DNA of 38,042 nt from a virus: IMG/VR virus record IMGVR_UViG_3300049995_000050, positions 1 through 38,042 of that record; one strand, written 5' to 3'. Position 1 is the stretch's first letter, and every line of letters starts with the position of its first letter. The position numbers and the translations under genes were made by a program. The notes under the pieces are model-generated. The model did not search any database and was not told the DNA's origin. It worked only from the letters and a program-made list of their open reading frames with translations. Shown here piece by piece: positions 6,540 through 15,776 of this stretch.

Positions 6540-7863
6540 GCGGGTCCCGATCGGCCAGGTCGACAATTGGGAGAAAAACCCGAGGTCAATCCGGGCTAAG
6601 GACTACGATCGGCTAAAGAAACAGATCCAGCGCCTCGGCGTCTATAAGCCGATGATCGCCTATAAAGAAAACGGGCGATTCATTGTGCTGGGCGGGAATA
6701 TGCGGCTGCGGGCCCTAAAAGAGATCGGGGCAAAAGAGGTCGACCTTTCTGTTATCACGCCGAAAACGGAAGCCGAGAAAATTGAATTCGCCCTGAGCGA
6801 TAACGACCGGGCCGGGGAATACGATGACCAGGCCCTGGCCGAGCTAATATTCCAAAACAAAGATGCCTTCGAAACGGACCTTTACAAAATAGACCTGGGC
6901 CGCCAGATCCCGATCGATCAGGTCCTTGACCATTTCGGCCCGACGCAATTTGAGGCGACGGAGGAGGACGCGATTCCGCGGCCCCAGGCAAAAACTGACA
7001 TAAAGACCGGGGACCTTTTCAAACTCGGGGACCACCGGCTCCTGTGCGGCGATGCCACGGATGGGGAGGCCTACAGCCGGGTCCTCGAGGGCAAGCCCGC
7101 GGACTTGGTATTTACGGATCCTCTCTACAACGTCGGGTATATAGGGAAGGGAGCCCGCAAGGGACGCAAGGAGGCCTTCGATTTGATTCTGAACGATGCC
7201 CAAGCCGGCGAGAAATTCGTTCAATTTTCAGAGACAATATTCGGTCTTTTCCGGGACAATCTGAAGCCGGGCGGGGCTTTTTACATTTGCTCGGGATTTT
7301 CGAGCTTCCCAACTTTTGTCTACGCGATAAAGAAAAACGGCCTGATTTTTTCAACCCCGATAATCTGGATTAAGAACCAGGCCACCTATAGCTATCTTGA
7401 TTATCAACACAAACACGAAACGATCATCCGGGGCAAGCGGGGCCGCAAGGCCGGGCAGCCCATACTTTACGGCTGGAACAAAGGCCGCCATTATTTCCGG
7501 GACCTGACCAACGAATGCGACGTCTGGGAGATCCAGAAGCGGAGCGGCCAGACGATGGCCCATCCGACACAGAAGCCTCTGGCCCTGATTCAACGGGCCA
7601 TAAGAAATAGCACCAAGCCGGGCGAAACGGTCCTTGATCCATTCCTGGGGTCCGGGTCGACGATAATCGCCGCGGACCGGGAGGGCCGGAAGGCGGCGGG
7701 AATAGAGCTAGATCCGCAATATATCGAGGTTTCGATTCGCCGATATGCGGCCCAGGGCAAGCAAACAGAGGAGGAAATCCGGGCTACCAGGGAGCGCCAG
7801 GCCCCAGCTAAGCGGGCCGCTTTACGCCGCGAGCCGAAGCCCCGGGAGGCGGAGGCCGGATGA
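6529..7863 (+). CDS. ParB-like / DNA methyltransferase fusion
   Basis: A 444-residue protein. Residues 1-100 form a ParB/Srx-like domain (IGQVDNWEKNPR, then FIVLGGNMRLRALKEIG). Residues about 160-410 form an N6-adenine/N4-cytosine methyltransferase, with catalytic motif IV as DPLY (197-200) and the SAM-binding FLGSGS (372-377), in the beta-class order. Motif IV is normally DPPY; Leu replaces the second Pro. The C-terminal 30 residues are basic and low-complexity. Such fusions are common in phages near terminase genes, probably protecting phage DNA from restriction. It overlaps the next gene as ATGA. Confidence 0.85.
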   Translation: MEIKRVPIGQVDNWEKNPRSIRAKDYDRLKKQIQRLGVYKPMIAYKENGRFIVLGGNMRLRALKEIGAKEVDLSVITPKTEAEKIEFALSDNDRAGEYDDQALAELIFQNKDAFETDLYKIDLGRQIPIDQVLDHFGPTQFEATEEDAIPRPQAKTDIKTGDLFKLGDHRLLCGDATDGEAYSRVLEGKPADLVFTDPLYNVGYIGKGARKGRKEAFDLILNDAQAGEKFVQFSETIFGLFRDNLKPGGAFYICSGFSSFPTFVYAIKKNGLIFSTPIIWIKNQATYSYLDYQHKHETIIRGKRGRKAGQPILYGWNKGRHYFRDLTNECDVWEIQKRSGQTMAHPTQKPLALIQRAIRNSTKPGETVLDPFLGSGSTIIAADREGRKAAGIELDPQYIEVSIRRYAAQGKQTEEEIRATRERQAPAKRAALRREPKPREAEAG

Positions 7864-8837
7864 GAAACCTGGCAGAGGATATCCTCGAGGAGGTCGAATT
7901 CAAGGCCCCGGAGGCTGCCGGCCAGGACGCCTGGGCCGAATTGCCGGCGACAAAGATCGAAGCGGCCCTCGAGATCCTCAACCCGAAATCTAACGCCAAC
8001 GCCGGACGCCGGGCCTGCCTTTCCTTTTCGGGAGGCAGCGACAGCCTGGTCGCCCTGGACCTAGCGCACAAGGCCGGGCTCCGGCCTGTAGTAATATGGG
8101 TCGATACCGGGATGGAATACCCGGACACGGAGGCCTTTGTTTTCAGGACCGCTGTCGACAAATACTGCCTCGATCTTCGAGTCGCCCGACACGAATTAAC
8201 CCCGCTAGGGCAATGGCAAAAGACAGGCTGGCCTTTTCTAGGGAAGCTGGCGGCCCGACGCTGGATGCAGCTGAACCAGGACGCCGGATTCAAGATCAAC
8301 GTAAGCGAATGCTGCCGAGCCCGGAAAATACGGCCGGCCCGGGCGATGGCCAGAAACGCCGGATGTGCGCTGCAGATAACCGGCCAGCGCGGCTCAACGG
8401 ACGACCTGATCCGCAGCCTTCGGGCTCATCAGGATGGCCCGGTCCACTTCCAGGTCGAAAGCCGCCTCTGGATTGTAAACCCTATAACCGGATGGACCGA
8501 CGCTGATGTCCGGGCCTATATAACCGCCTATGGCCTCGAGGAACACCCAGCCAAGGCCCGGGGAGCGGCGACGATCGGCTGCGTTTTCTGCGGCGGCGGG
8601 AGCCAATACACCAACAGCGGATTCCGAGTCCTACGGAAAACCTGGCCCGAAGCCTGGAAACAATTCGTCGTTGATTGGCGCGGCGGCTACATAACCCTGG
8701 CCCTGAAATACGGAGCCAACTTAGAAAATACCATCCAGGCCGTCACCGAAGCAGGCGGCCTCGAGGCCCTCGCCCGGACCCGGCCCTGGATTTTTGACTA
8801 CACCCGAAGGACTCCGATCAATGGCTATAAAAAATAA
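7860..8837 (+). CDS. PAPS-reductase/DndC-like PP-loop protein
   Basis: A 325-residue protein with the PP-loop ATP-pyrophosphatase motif SFSGGSDS (55-62) and VDTGMEYP (81-88), typical of phosphoadenosine-phosphosulfate reductase-family proteins. A Cys pair at 151-152 and CVFC at 241-244 are spaced like the [4Fe-4S] ligands of APS reductases and DndC-like proteins. Phage members sit near methyltransferases and terminases and are suspected in nucleic-acid sulfur or base modification, but their substrates are mostly unknown. It is coupled to the methyltransferase by ATGA and overlaps the small terminase gene by 17 bases. Confidence 0.8.
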   Translation: MRNLAEDILEEVEFKAPEAAGQDAWAELPATKIEAALEILNPKSNANAGRRACLSFSGGSDSLVALDLAHKAGLRPVVIWVDTGMEYPDTEAFVFRTAVDKYCLDLRVARHELTPLGQWQKTGWPFLGKLAARRWMQLNQDAGFKINVSECCRARKIRPARAMARNAGCALQITGQRGSTDDLIRSLRAHQDGPVHFQVESRLWIVNPITGWTDADVRAYITAYGLEEHPAKARGAATIGCVFCGGGSQYTNSGFRVLRKTWPEAWKQFVVDWRGGYITLALKYGANLENTIQAVTEAGGLEALARTRPWIFDYTRRTPINGYKK

Positions 8838-9330
8838 ACCACTATCCATCCCCAAAGCAGGATCGCTAAAGCCGGGCCAAGCTCGAAAAACAAGCGCCCC
8901 AGCTAAAAAACAACATAAAATCGGACGCCCTACACTCTGGAAAAAGGAATTCCTGGTCGAGGGCGAAAAGCTGGCAACCCTGGGATTAAGCCTAACCGAT
9001 ATAGCGTATATTTGGGGAATTGGGCCCAGGACCGTTCAATATTGGGCGGAGCGGAAACCGACCTTCCGCGCGGCCATAAAAAAGGGGGAAAGCGAAAAAA
9101 GAAGCTGGCTCCTAATAGCGATGAGGGCGGCGGCCCTAAAGGGGGCCCAGGCGACGCAGATATTCCTGGCTAAAAATTGGCTGGGGATGAAGGACGTCCA
9201 GGACCACGCCCTGGGCGGGGTCGGCGATAAGGCGATCCTGATCCAGATTATCCCAGCGCCAACGCCGGCTGGGGGAAATGGCCAGCCGGGAAACGGCGGG
9301 GATGGCAAGCCCGCGGAGAAGGCCAAATGA
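8821..9330 (+). CDS. Terminase small subunit
   Basis: A 169-residue protein. ATG at 8821 is preferred, preceded by gaagg; a TTG at 8794 is possible. A basic N-terminus is followed by a helix-turn-helix (LATLGLSLTDIAYIWGIGPRTVQYW), then FRAAIKKGESEKRSWLLIAMRAAALKGAQATQIFLAKNWLGM. This is the standard pattern of phage small terminases, which bind packaging sites and load DNA onto the large subunit. The C-terminus is Gly/Pro-rich. It directly precedes the large terminase with an ATGA overlap. Confidence 0.85.
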   Translation: MAIKNKPLSIPKAGSLKPGQARKTSAPAKKQHKIGRPTLWKKEFLVEGEKLATLGLSLTDIAYIWGIGPRTVQYWAERKPTFRAAIKKGESEKRSWLLIAMRAAALKGAQATQIFLAKNWLGMKDVQDHALGGVGDKAILIQIIPAPTPAGGNGQPGNGGDGKPAEKAK

Positions 9331-10553
9331 ATTCGAGCCCCGAAGTCGAGCGGATAACCTGGCCGGCGACAACGGTTTTTTATAGGAACCAAGCGGCCCG
9401 GAAGCAGACCGTCGTCAATATCGGCGGGGCCAGGTCGAGCAAGAGTTACAGCATAATTCAGCTTTTTATCAGCAAATTTTTTAGCGAAAGAAAAAAGACC
9501 GTCCTTACTACAAGAAAGACATTCCCGGCCTTGGCGATAACAACCTATAAGCAGGCCATCGACCTGATGATTGAGCGGGGCCTATACGACCGGATCATCC
9601 ATAATAAAACCCGCCACACTTTGGAATACCCGCCCCTTGGGAACTATTGGCTTTTCGCCAGCTTCGATCAGCCGGACAAAATAAAATCGACGGAATTTAA
9701 CTACATCCACCAAGAGGAGGCAAACGAATTCACCTATGAAGATTATCGGATTTTAAAGCTCCGGCTAAGCGGGCCAGTCGGGCCGGGGGACCTGAATCAG
9801 ATGTTCATAACGCTGAACCCGAGCGACGATCAAGGCTGGGTCCGGCAACAGCTGATGCAGAACGAAAGCCACGACCTAATAAAAAGCACCTACCGAGACA
9901 ACCCCTTCCTCGGCCAGGAGTACATCCGGGAGCTAGAGGAGCTAAAGAATCAGGACGAAACATTTTGGACGATCTACGGCCTGGGTGAATTTGCGACGAT
10001 CCGGGACCTGATCTACGGGCCGCTTGAGATCGTCGATGAGTTACCACATTTCTCTGACATTTTCTACGGTCTAGATTTTGGATTCAATAACCCCACGGCC
10101 CTGCTGGAAATAGGAGCAAAAGAATGGACGGTGGGCTTCCGGGAAGTCATCCACGAACGATTTTTGACCAACGCCGATTTGATAAAACGGATGGAGGCGG
10201 CCATAATGCCGGGCGAAAGGAACCGCCCGATCTACGCGGATCCCAGCGAACCAGCCAGGATCGAGGAGATCCACAGGGCCGGATTCAATATCAAAGAAGC
10301 AGACAACACAGTCCTGGCGGGCATACTTTTTTTAAAAAGATTCAGGCGGCTTTCGTTACCGACTAATATAAACCTAAACCGTGAATTCAGAAACCATAAA
10401 TGGAGGGCTGACAGGGCCGGAAAGGTCCTCGATGAGCCGGTCAAATACGAGGACCACGGGCCGGATGCTGGCCGCTATGGCGTCTATACGCACCTAAAAA
10501 GCAGGGGAGCCAAAAACTATTACATCGGGATCTCCAAATCGGACGTCTACTAG
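9327..10553 (+). CDS. Terminase large subunit (PBSX-type)
   Basis: A 408-residue packaging ATPase-nuclease. Walker A is GGARSSKS (33-40); the Walker B region is YIHQEEAN (126-133), where the acidic pair gives the catalytic glutamate. The nuclease half shows Asp250 in YGLDFGFNNP, Asp305 in YADPSEPARI and a late Asp in DHGPDAGRYG, the RNase-H-fold metal ligands. Length and motif wording fit the PBSX/XtmB-like terminase group. It pumps DNA into the prohead through the portal encoded next. The start is fixed by the ATGA overlap. Confidence 0.95.
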   Translation: MNSSPEVERITWPATTVFYRNQAARKQTVVNIGGARSSKSYSIIQLFISKFFSERKKTVLTTRKTFPALAITTYKQAIDLMIERGLYDRIIHNKTRHTLEYPPLGNYWLFASFDQPDKIKSTEFNYIHQEEANEFTYEDYRILKLRLSGPVGPGDLNQMFITLNPSDDQGWVRQQLMQNESHDLIKSTYRDNPFLGQEYIRELEELKNQDETFWTIYGLGEFATIRDLIYGPLEIVDELPHFSDIFYGLDFGFNNPTALLEIGAKEWTVGFREVIHERFLTNADLIKRMEAAIMPGERNRPIYADPSEPARIEEIHRAGFNIKEADNTVLAGILFLKRFRRLSLPTNINLNREFRNHKWRADRAGKVLDEPVKYEDHGPDAGRYGVYTHLKSRGAKNYYIGISKSDVY

Positions 10554-10565
10554 GACGGAGGGAAA

Positions 10566-11954
10566 ATGGCTATTTCAGATTTCATAAAACGGATAGCGGA
10601 TAACCGGGCCCTGGTTGAACGAAACAAAGCCCAGGCGCGGCGGATCGCGGCAATGGAAGTCGTCCAGATCCAGCTGACAAAGGACATCATCACGGCGGGG
10701 GCAATGGATGAGGAGACAAAGAGATTCAGGGGCAACGAATATAAAACCTATGAAGCCGCGGTCGCCGGGCTAGATTTGAAATACAACGGCCTGGCGGATT
10801 GGGGCGGCCTGCAGGTCGGGAACATAGTCGACATTCGGGCGGCTTTCATCATAGCAGAAGGAATCCAGGTCTCCGACGTAGTCGAAGGGGAGGGAAACCA
10901 AGAGCTAGATTTTGCTAAAAAATTCCTGTCCTATAACGACCTGGATGAGGAGATGGCCCAGGAGTATGCAAAGGAAGCAGAGCTTGAGGGAAAAATCCTG
11001 ATAAAGCTGGCCTGGGAGCCGGACGCGAAAATGGTGAGCGCCCGATTTGTCAGCTGGACACTAAAACGATATGTGATCGAAACGGAGCCGGACGATTATT
11101 CGAAATACATAAAGGCAACCTGGACGGAAAAGGACGGCCAGAAAAAAAACCTGGAGGCGAAGGACTTTGTCTATAAGAAATTCGGGGGTCGGATTTATAG
11201 CCCGAACTCGGCTGCCCCAAAGATAATGAAATGCCTCACGCAGATCGACAACCTAGACAAGGCGCTTCGGGATCTGCGAGAAATAAACCGTATCTTTGCC
11301 AGCCCGATTCCGATCCTGAAATTCGAGGACCCGGACGTTGCCAAGGGAGCCCAGGCGGACCTCGATAAAATCAATTGGAAAATAAAAAAGATATTCAGCA
11401 CAACGGGCGAATTCCAATATGGCCAACCCTCGATGCAGGGAGTTGACGCTTTATTGAAAGAAATCGAAGCCCTGGCCAAGGTGATCAGCGGGGCGACGGG
11501 AGCCCCGGTCCATTTCCTGGGCTTCCCCGATTTGCTATCAAACCGAGCCACAGCCGAAAACCTGATGGAGCTAATTTATTCTTCGACTCTAAAAGAACGG
11601 ACCGCCTGGACCGGAGCCTATAAAGAGATAATCGCCAAAGCAATGGCCATATACAGCGACGAAGCAGGCGGGAAGCTAGACCCGGCCAAGATCAATATTG
11701 AGATCCCGTTTGTCAGCGAAAAGAATTGGGCGATCGTAGAAAAGATATTTATTCCGCTATCGCTGGGCGGGAAAATAAGCGACGAGCTTCTTTTGAGCCG
11801 CATCCCCGGGGTCAACATAAAAGAGGAAATGGCGCGGAAAAAGGCCCTCGAGGTCAAGAGTCCGCTGGGGGATAAGGATGAAGGCGGGGATGAAGAAATC
11901 GACACCGACGAAACGGACCTCTTGACAAGCCAGAAAAAAGAGGTTACAAAATAA
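10566..11954 (+). CDS. Portal protein
   Basis: A 462-residue protein immediately after the large terminase, with ggaggg before the ATG. It has the usual portal features: an acidic, mixed N-terminal wing, a stem region (ALRDLREINRIFASPIPILKF), GATGAPVHFLGFPDLLSNRATAENLMELIYSSTLKERTAW typical of SPP1 gp6-like portals, and an acidic disordered C-terminus. Twelve copies would form the DNA-entry ring at one capsid vertex. Confidence 0.92.
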   Translation: MAISDFIKRIADNRALVERNKAQARRIAAMEVVQIQLTKDIITAGAMDEETKRFRGNEYKTYEAAVAGLDLKYNGLADWGGLQVGNIVDIRAAFIIAEGIQVSDVVEGEGNQELDFAKKFLSYNDLDEEMAQEYAKEAELEGKILIKLAWEPDAKMVSARFVSWTLKRYVIETEPDDYSKYIKATWTEKDGQKKNLEAKDFVYKKFGGRIYSPNSAAPKIMKCLTQIDNLDKALRDLREINRIFASPIPILKFEDPDVAKGAQADLDKINWKIKKIFSTTGEFQYGQPSMQGVDALLKEIEALAKVISGATGAPVHFLGFPDLLSNRATAENLMELIYSSTLKERTAWTGAYKEIIAKAMAIYSDEAGGKLDPAKINIEIPFVSEKNWAIVEKIFIPLSLGGKISDELLLSRIPGVNIKEEMARKKALEVKSPLGDKDEGGDEEIDTDETDLLTSQKKEVTK

Positions 11955-11994
11955 GGATGGGCCAAAACCTCATCCGATAAAACAGGAGGAACAA

Positions 11995-12240
11995 ATGGCA
12001 ACCAAAAAAGCGCAAGGGATCAAGACCGAGCCCAAGAAAACAAAGGCTTCCCAGGCCAGCAAAAAGGCAATGCCCAAAGAGCGGATCGGGGACGTCCGGG
12101 CCGACCTAGCCACGGCCAACGCCGACCTAGCCGCGGCCAGGGCGACGATCGCTGGACGGGCCGCCGCGGACAAGCGGGCCAGGGCCCCAAAGAAAAAGCT
12201 CTGGCCGAAATCGCTCTCTTCACACAACCCTCAGAGATAA
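11995..12240 (+). CDS. Small Lys/Ala-rich basic protein
   Basis: An 81-residue protein with a strong aggaggaac site. The composition is like histone H1 tails: Lys/Ala at both ends flanking a repeat-like helix (VRADLATANADLAAARATIAG). It lies between portal and protease genes. It may bind DNA or act as an internal head or scaffold-associated protein. No family recognised. Confidence 0.6.
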   Translation: MATKKAQGIKTEPKKTKASQASKKAMPKERIGDVRADLATANADLAAARATIAGRAAADKRARAPKKKLWPKSLSSHNPQR

Positions 12241-12243
12241 CGG

Positions 12244-12612
12244 ATGCCCTACCCCAACGAACACGCCTGCAGCAAAGCCTCAAAAAAATGGGCCCGCTGT
12301 TTTCGGAAGGACGCGAAGGACACAAAAAAGCCGACCGAAGAAAGTAGCTATGAACCCACGGGAAAAACCTACATCGCCCTGATCTGCTACGACGAAAACG
12401 AGAACAGCCAGGTCGCCTCCTTCCGCTATCCGAAGGCCAGCTGGACCGCTGAACAGGCCAGGGCCCATTGTAAGGCTCACCAGGGCGGGACGTTCGAGGC
12501 GGCCAAAGAGGCCCAGGAATTCACCGCGGAGGAAATGCTGGACCCGGATAACAACCCGATGATCAGATGCGGCTCCTGCGACGACGACGGGAAGCCCCTC
12601 GAGGACATTTGA
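12244..12612 (+). CDS. Cys-containing small head-region protein
   Basis: A 122-residue protein beginning MPYPNEHACS, a phrase seen at the start of phage morphogenesis-associated proteins. Cys residues at 9, 19 and 49 and CGSCDDD near the end could bind zinc. The middle has short strands (YIALICYDENENSQVASFRYP). It is placed between portal and prohead protease with only three bases separating it from the upstream gene. Function not known. Confidence 0.6.
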   Translation: MPYPNEHACSKASKKWARCFRKDAKDTKKPTEESSYEPTGKTYIALICYDENENSQVASFRYPKASWTAEQARAHCKAHQGGTFEAAKEAQEFTAEEMLDPDNNPMIRCGSCDDDGKPLEDI

Positions 12613-12613
12613 G

Positions 12614-12982
12614 ATGGCCCCAAAAATGCTGACCACGCACCGGCTGGCCAGGCCGGCAACCCCCCAGGCCAAGTCCTGGAAACCCATCCTGAGCCACGCC
12701 CAGCCGGACCCCCAGGCGGCCAAGGGCGACGTCGCCCGGCTTTATCCTCGAGGGATCGCCAGGCCTAAAGGGATAACCCGGATAATGACCCGGAGCCTGG
12801 CTAGGCCTAGTGATAAGATGGCCCCCCAGGGACCCAGCCCGATCCAGGAACGGGCCATTGCTACGGCCATAATGGCGGCGGAGGGGACGGCTTTACGCGC
12901 CGAATCACCCGCCCAGGTCGCAGCCCATCCAAAGGCAGGGCCCGGAAGGCCTAAAAAGACCCAGCGGGAGGACGCGAAGTGA
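12614..12982 (+). CDS. Pro/Ala/Arg-rich hypothetical protein
   Basis: A 122-residue, strongly basic, disorder-prone protein with little predicted order. Codon use (cgg, gcc, ata, agg) resembles neighbouring real genes and the frame fills the space between two coupled genes, so I accept it as coding. Its end overlaps the next start as GTGA. It contains a segment, ALRAES, whose 18 coding bases recur exactly at 16637-16654. Function unknown. Confidence 0.5.
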   Translation: MAPKMLTTHRLARPATPQAKSWKPILSHAQPDPQAAKGDVARLYPRGIARPKGITRIMTRSLARPSDKMAPQGPSPIQERAIATAIMAAEGTALRAESPAQVAAHPKAGPGRPKKTQREDAK

Positions 12983-14163
12983 AATTCCTTGCCCGCGTCC
13001 AGGAGATGGCGGACACCGACATCCTTAGCCTAATTCCGGCCAGCGAATACGCCCGGATAAAAAAAGAGGACAAAAACCCGCTCTTCCGGGCTTACGCCAT
13101 CGGACACGAAGGCATAAGCGAAGGCCGGGTCGTGGGCGAAGGGAACATCATAAAGCGCTGGTTTGCCAGCGCCATTCAGAAGCTACACGACAAGCTATTT
13201 TTCGGACTAAAGGTATTCCATAACCACGGGCCGACGAATGAACACAAGGGCCGAATGCCGATCGGCGAGATCGTAGGCAAGGCCCTGCAGAACATAGGGG
13301 ACCGGCTGACGGCGATTGCTATCGCCTATATAAAGCCGAAATTTCGCCATTTACCGCTGGACGTCGCATCCATAGAAGCAGAAATCCGCCTAAAGGAAAG
13401 CGGCGGGATCTATGACGCGGACGTTTCAGAGATAACGGGGATCGCGCTGGGCAATAGCGCCATCAATACACCGGGCTTCGCCGGAGCTACCCTGATGGCC
13501 CAAATACAGGCCTTCGCGGAGCGCAAGGGAAGCAGGTCACAGGGAGGCCAAGAAATGGGCTTTGAATTTGGCCTTGACGATGTCCGCCAATACGTCAAGG
13601 AAAAACGGGTCAGGCCATCAGACATTTTTGATTTGGGGACTTTAACGGAAGACCCCCAGGTCTTAGCCTGGGGAAAGGACTACACAGCGGAACGGGTCGC
13701 TGGAGAATTCCGCGGACGGAAAAAAGCAGAGGAGGACCTCGAGAAGGCCAAGACCGAAGCTGCCGAAAAGCTAAAAGTCGTTGAGGCGAAGTTAAAAGAG
13801 AAGGACACAATTTATGTCAAGATCCTGGTCCCGGGAGCCTTCGAAAAGCTGGCCGGGGAGCGGAAATTGACAGCCAAGCAAAAAGCCTTTATCAAGAGTG
13901 ACCTGGAGAAATTCAGCACGGAGAAAGTTGATGCGGTCGAGGCCGAGCTTGGGAAGCACATCGACGGCAAATTGGCCGATCTTAAAAAGATCACCGACCT
14001 GCTCGGTCTTAAGGATGAAGGCAACGGCGGGGACAAAGACAAGGGCGGGGATAAAACCAAAACCCCTGGCGGAGAGCCCGACGATACCCACGCCGCGGAT
14101 AAAGCCGAGGTCGAAGACAAATATCTGGACCCGACCCAAAACCCGCTGCTTCGTCGACCGTAA
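12979..14163 (+). CDS. Prohead protease-scaffold fusion
   Basis: A 394-residue protein starting with GTG in a GTGA overlap, with gggag upstream. The first 170 residues look like a caspid maturation protease: FHNHG (80-84) supplies the His, and DVSEITGIALGNSA (148-161) supplies the Ser, as in serine proteases of the HK97/herpesvirus type. Residues 235-290 form a coiled coil (KKAEEDLEKAKTEAAEKLKV) and the acidic, Gly/Asp-rich C-terminus resembles phage scaffolding proteins. Fusion of protease and scaffold is well known in phages. Confidence 0.8.
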   Translation: MKFLARVQEMADTDILSLIPASEYARIKKEDKNPLFRAYAIGHEGISEGRVVGEGNIIKRWFASAIQKLHDKLFFGLKVFHNHGPTNEHKGRMPIGEIVGKALQNIGDRLTAIAIAYIKPKFRHLPLDVASIEAEIRLKESGGIYDADVSEITGIALGNSAINTPGFAGATLMAQIQAFAERKGSRSQGGQEMGFEFGLDDVRQYVKEKRVRPSDIFDLGTLTEDPQVLAWGKDYTAERVAGEFRGRKKAEEDLEKAKTEAAEKLKVVEAKLKEKDTIYVKILVPGAFEKLAGERKLTAKQKAFIKSDLEKFSTEKVDAVEAELGKHIDGKLADLKKITDLLGLKDEGNGGDKDKGGDKTKTPGGEPDDTHAADKAEVEDKYLDPTQNPLLRRP

Positions 14164-14200
14164 AACCCCCAAAGAAATTCAATAGGAGAAAGGAAACCAA

Positions 14201-14617
14201 ATGGGACAGCGATTGAGAACAGCGGCCCCGATGGGAGATTGGCGGTCGCTGAAATTCACGGTTACGGACAGCGCTGGCCACGAAGACGGGGATCTAGTCC
14301 TCGTTCAGGATACGGTCGGCATTGTCCACAAGGGGCGGCCCCAGCTAGACGCTGAGGGCTGCGAGAAGGACCCGCCCTATCAGCTGGGCGACGAAGCCGT
14401 CTTGATCTACCACGCCGAAAAGGTGCTGGTTTATAAGGACGGCAACGCCGCGGCAGTAGGCCAAAAGGTCTATTGGAGCGGGGTGAACGGAGCGGTGGCC
14501 AGCACGGGCTACACCAGCGGCTACTATTGGATCGGCATCGTGGTCCAGGATGCAGCCGCCGGCGACGACTCGATGGTCATCGACCTCCTGGGCAACAAGG
14601 CGACCCTCCTCGAGTAA
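14201..14617 (+). CDS. Capsid decoration protein (DUF2190-like)
   Basis: A 138-residue beta-rich protein, start preceded by aggagaaagg. Internal phrases (DGDLVLVQDTVGIVHKG, LIYHAEKVLVYKD, GQKVYWSG, GYYWIGIVVQDAAAGDDSMVIDLLG) follow the DUF2190 decoration/cement pattern of a small barrel with a repeated G-x-VY segment. Such proteins sit on the outer capsid surface at threefold sites. Its position between scaffold and major capsid genes agrees. Confidence 0.8.
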   Translation: MGQRLRTAAPMGDWRSLKFTVTDSAGHEDGDLVLVQDTVGIVHKGRPQLDAEGCEKDPPYQLGDEAVLIYHAEKVLVYKDGNAAAVGQKVYWSGVNGAVASTGYTSGYYWIGIVVQDAAAGDDSMVIDLLGNKATLLE

Positions 14618-14630
14618 AGGCAGGACAAAG

Positions 14631-15701
14631 ATGAAAAGCAGAATCTTCAATCTCGATTGGGACAAATTCAACGACCGGGACGCCGAGCAAAGGAAACAGC
14701 TGCGGGGAGCCCTGCAGTATTTCCTGGCATTGCCCGATCTTTTTCCGCCTGCAGCCCTCTCCAGCTGCCAGGAATTTTTGAGCGACCGAAAGCAGATCCG
14801 GGAAGCGGTCGCCAAGATTCAGGAATTCACGACTACCGGAGACTTCCCGGCCTCGATCCTCCCGATCATCGAAAAATTCCACATCCTCACGACCTACGAC
14901 AACGGGTACGAGCAGATTTTTGACGCCCGCGATTTCAGCGGGAGCGGGAGGGACGGTTTCACGGTCTACGACGTCCAGAGCGGCCTTACCTTCGAGCGGA
15001 AAGACCCCGGCGAAAAGATCCACGTCTACCCGATGTCGGGGCACAAAGAGCATTGCTATTTTGATTTCTACGGCGGGGCCCTCGGCTGGCATCGCCAGCT
15101 TTTCGACGACAAGGACTGGTGGACGATCGAGGACAACGCGATCCAATTTCGGAACAAGGCCTATTCGGCCAGGGCCGCGGTTTTCTATGCCTTGATCGAG
15201 GCGGTCAAGAACGCCAAGAGCGCCTGCATTTCCCTCGCTGATCAGAACTGCGACGGATGCGATGAGGCGGCCCGAGCGATGGCCGCGGCGCTGAACCAGG
15301 CGGCCCAAACGATCGCCCTGAACTGCCAAAACAAGGGCTATGGCGATATCGCCAACGCGACATTTGTTATACTCACCCCGATCCAGATGCGCGGCCTGGT
15401 CCGGCAAGCCCTAGCCGTCAACCTCCAGGCTTTCGTCGGCAGCGAGCGGCTGATCGATTTCAAATTCCAGCAGATCACGAGCCTGATGCTGACCAGCGCG
15501 ACGGACATATTCGTCGCCCTCCCCAAATACAAGCTCAAGGCAGGTTACCGGATGGACCTGACCCTTTTCTCGGACTTCGACATCCTGAGCTACACGGACA
15601 CCCAGGCGGGCTGGATGAGATTCGGCGGCTGCATCGGAGACACCGATCAGATCGAGTGCATCGACGGCACAATCCCGAGCGCTGTCAGCGGACGCCAATA
15701 A
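14631..15701 (+). CDS. Major capsid protein (HK97-fold, inferred)
   Basis: A 356-residue protein. ATG at 14631 is chosen because it follows aggacaaag and the decoration gene stop. It has an N-terminal helical arm, a central P-domain-like region and an A-domain-like end (NATFVILTPIQMRGLVRQAL, then MDLTLFSDFDILS). Sequence identity is low to phages I know, so the assignment rests mainly on position, size and the adjoining decoration gene. Several Cys (CISLADQNCDGC) are unusual for a capsid protein. A strong terminator follows. Confidence 0.8.
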   Translation: MKSRIFNLDWDKFNDRDAEQRKQLRGALQYFLALPDLFPPAALSSCQEFLSDRKQIREAVAKIQEFTTTGDFPASILPIIEKFHILTTYDNGYEQIFDARDFSGSGRDGFTVYDVQSGLTFERKDPGEKIHVYPMSGHKEHCYFDFYGGALGWHRQLFDDKDWWTIEDNAIQFRNKAYSARAAVFYALIEAVKNAKSACISLADQNCDGCDEAARAMAAALNQAAQTIALNCQNKGYGDIANATFVILTPIQMRGLVRQALAVNLQAFVGSERLIDFKFQQITSLMLTSATDIFVALPKYKLKAGYRMDLTLFSDFDILSYTDTQAGWMRFGGCIGDTDQIECIDGTIPSAVSGRQ

Positions 15702-15736
15702 CCAGAAGCAGGCCGAACAAGGGACACACAGAACGA

Positions 15737-15766
15737 GGGGGGGGCCGCAAGGCCCTCCCTATTTTC
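15737..15766 (+). terminator. Intrinsic terminator after major capsid gene
   Basis: A run of eight G and CC (15737-15746), a GCAA tetraloop (15747-15750) and ggccctccct (15751-15760) form a stem of about nine pairs with one G-T wobble, followed by attttct. This is a classic rho-independent terminator. It separates the head genes from the carbohydrate cassette and may reduce, rather than stop, downstream transcription. Confidence 0.85.
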
Positions 15767-15776
15767 TAAAGGCACG

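Noticed and set aside
14577-15407. 276-codon open frame on the minus strand
   Set aside because: Lies opposite the major capsid gene; composition follows the complement of its codons and there is no ribosome site or recognisable protein pattern.
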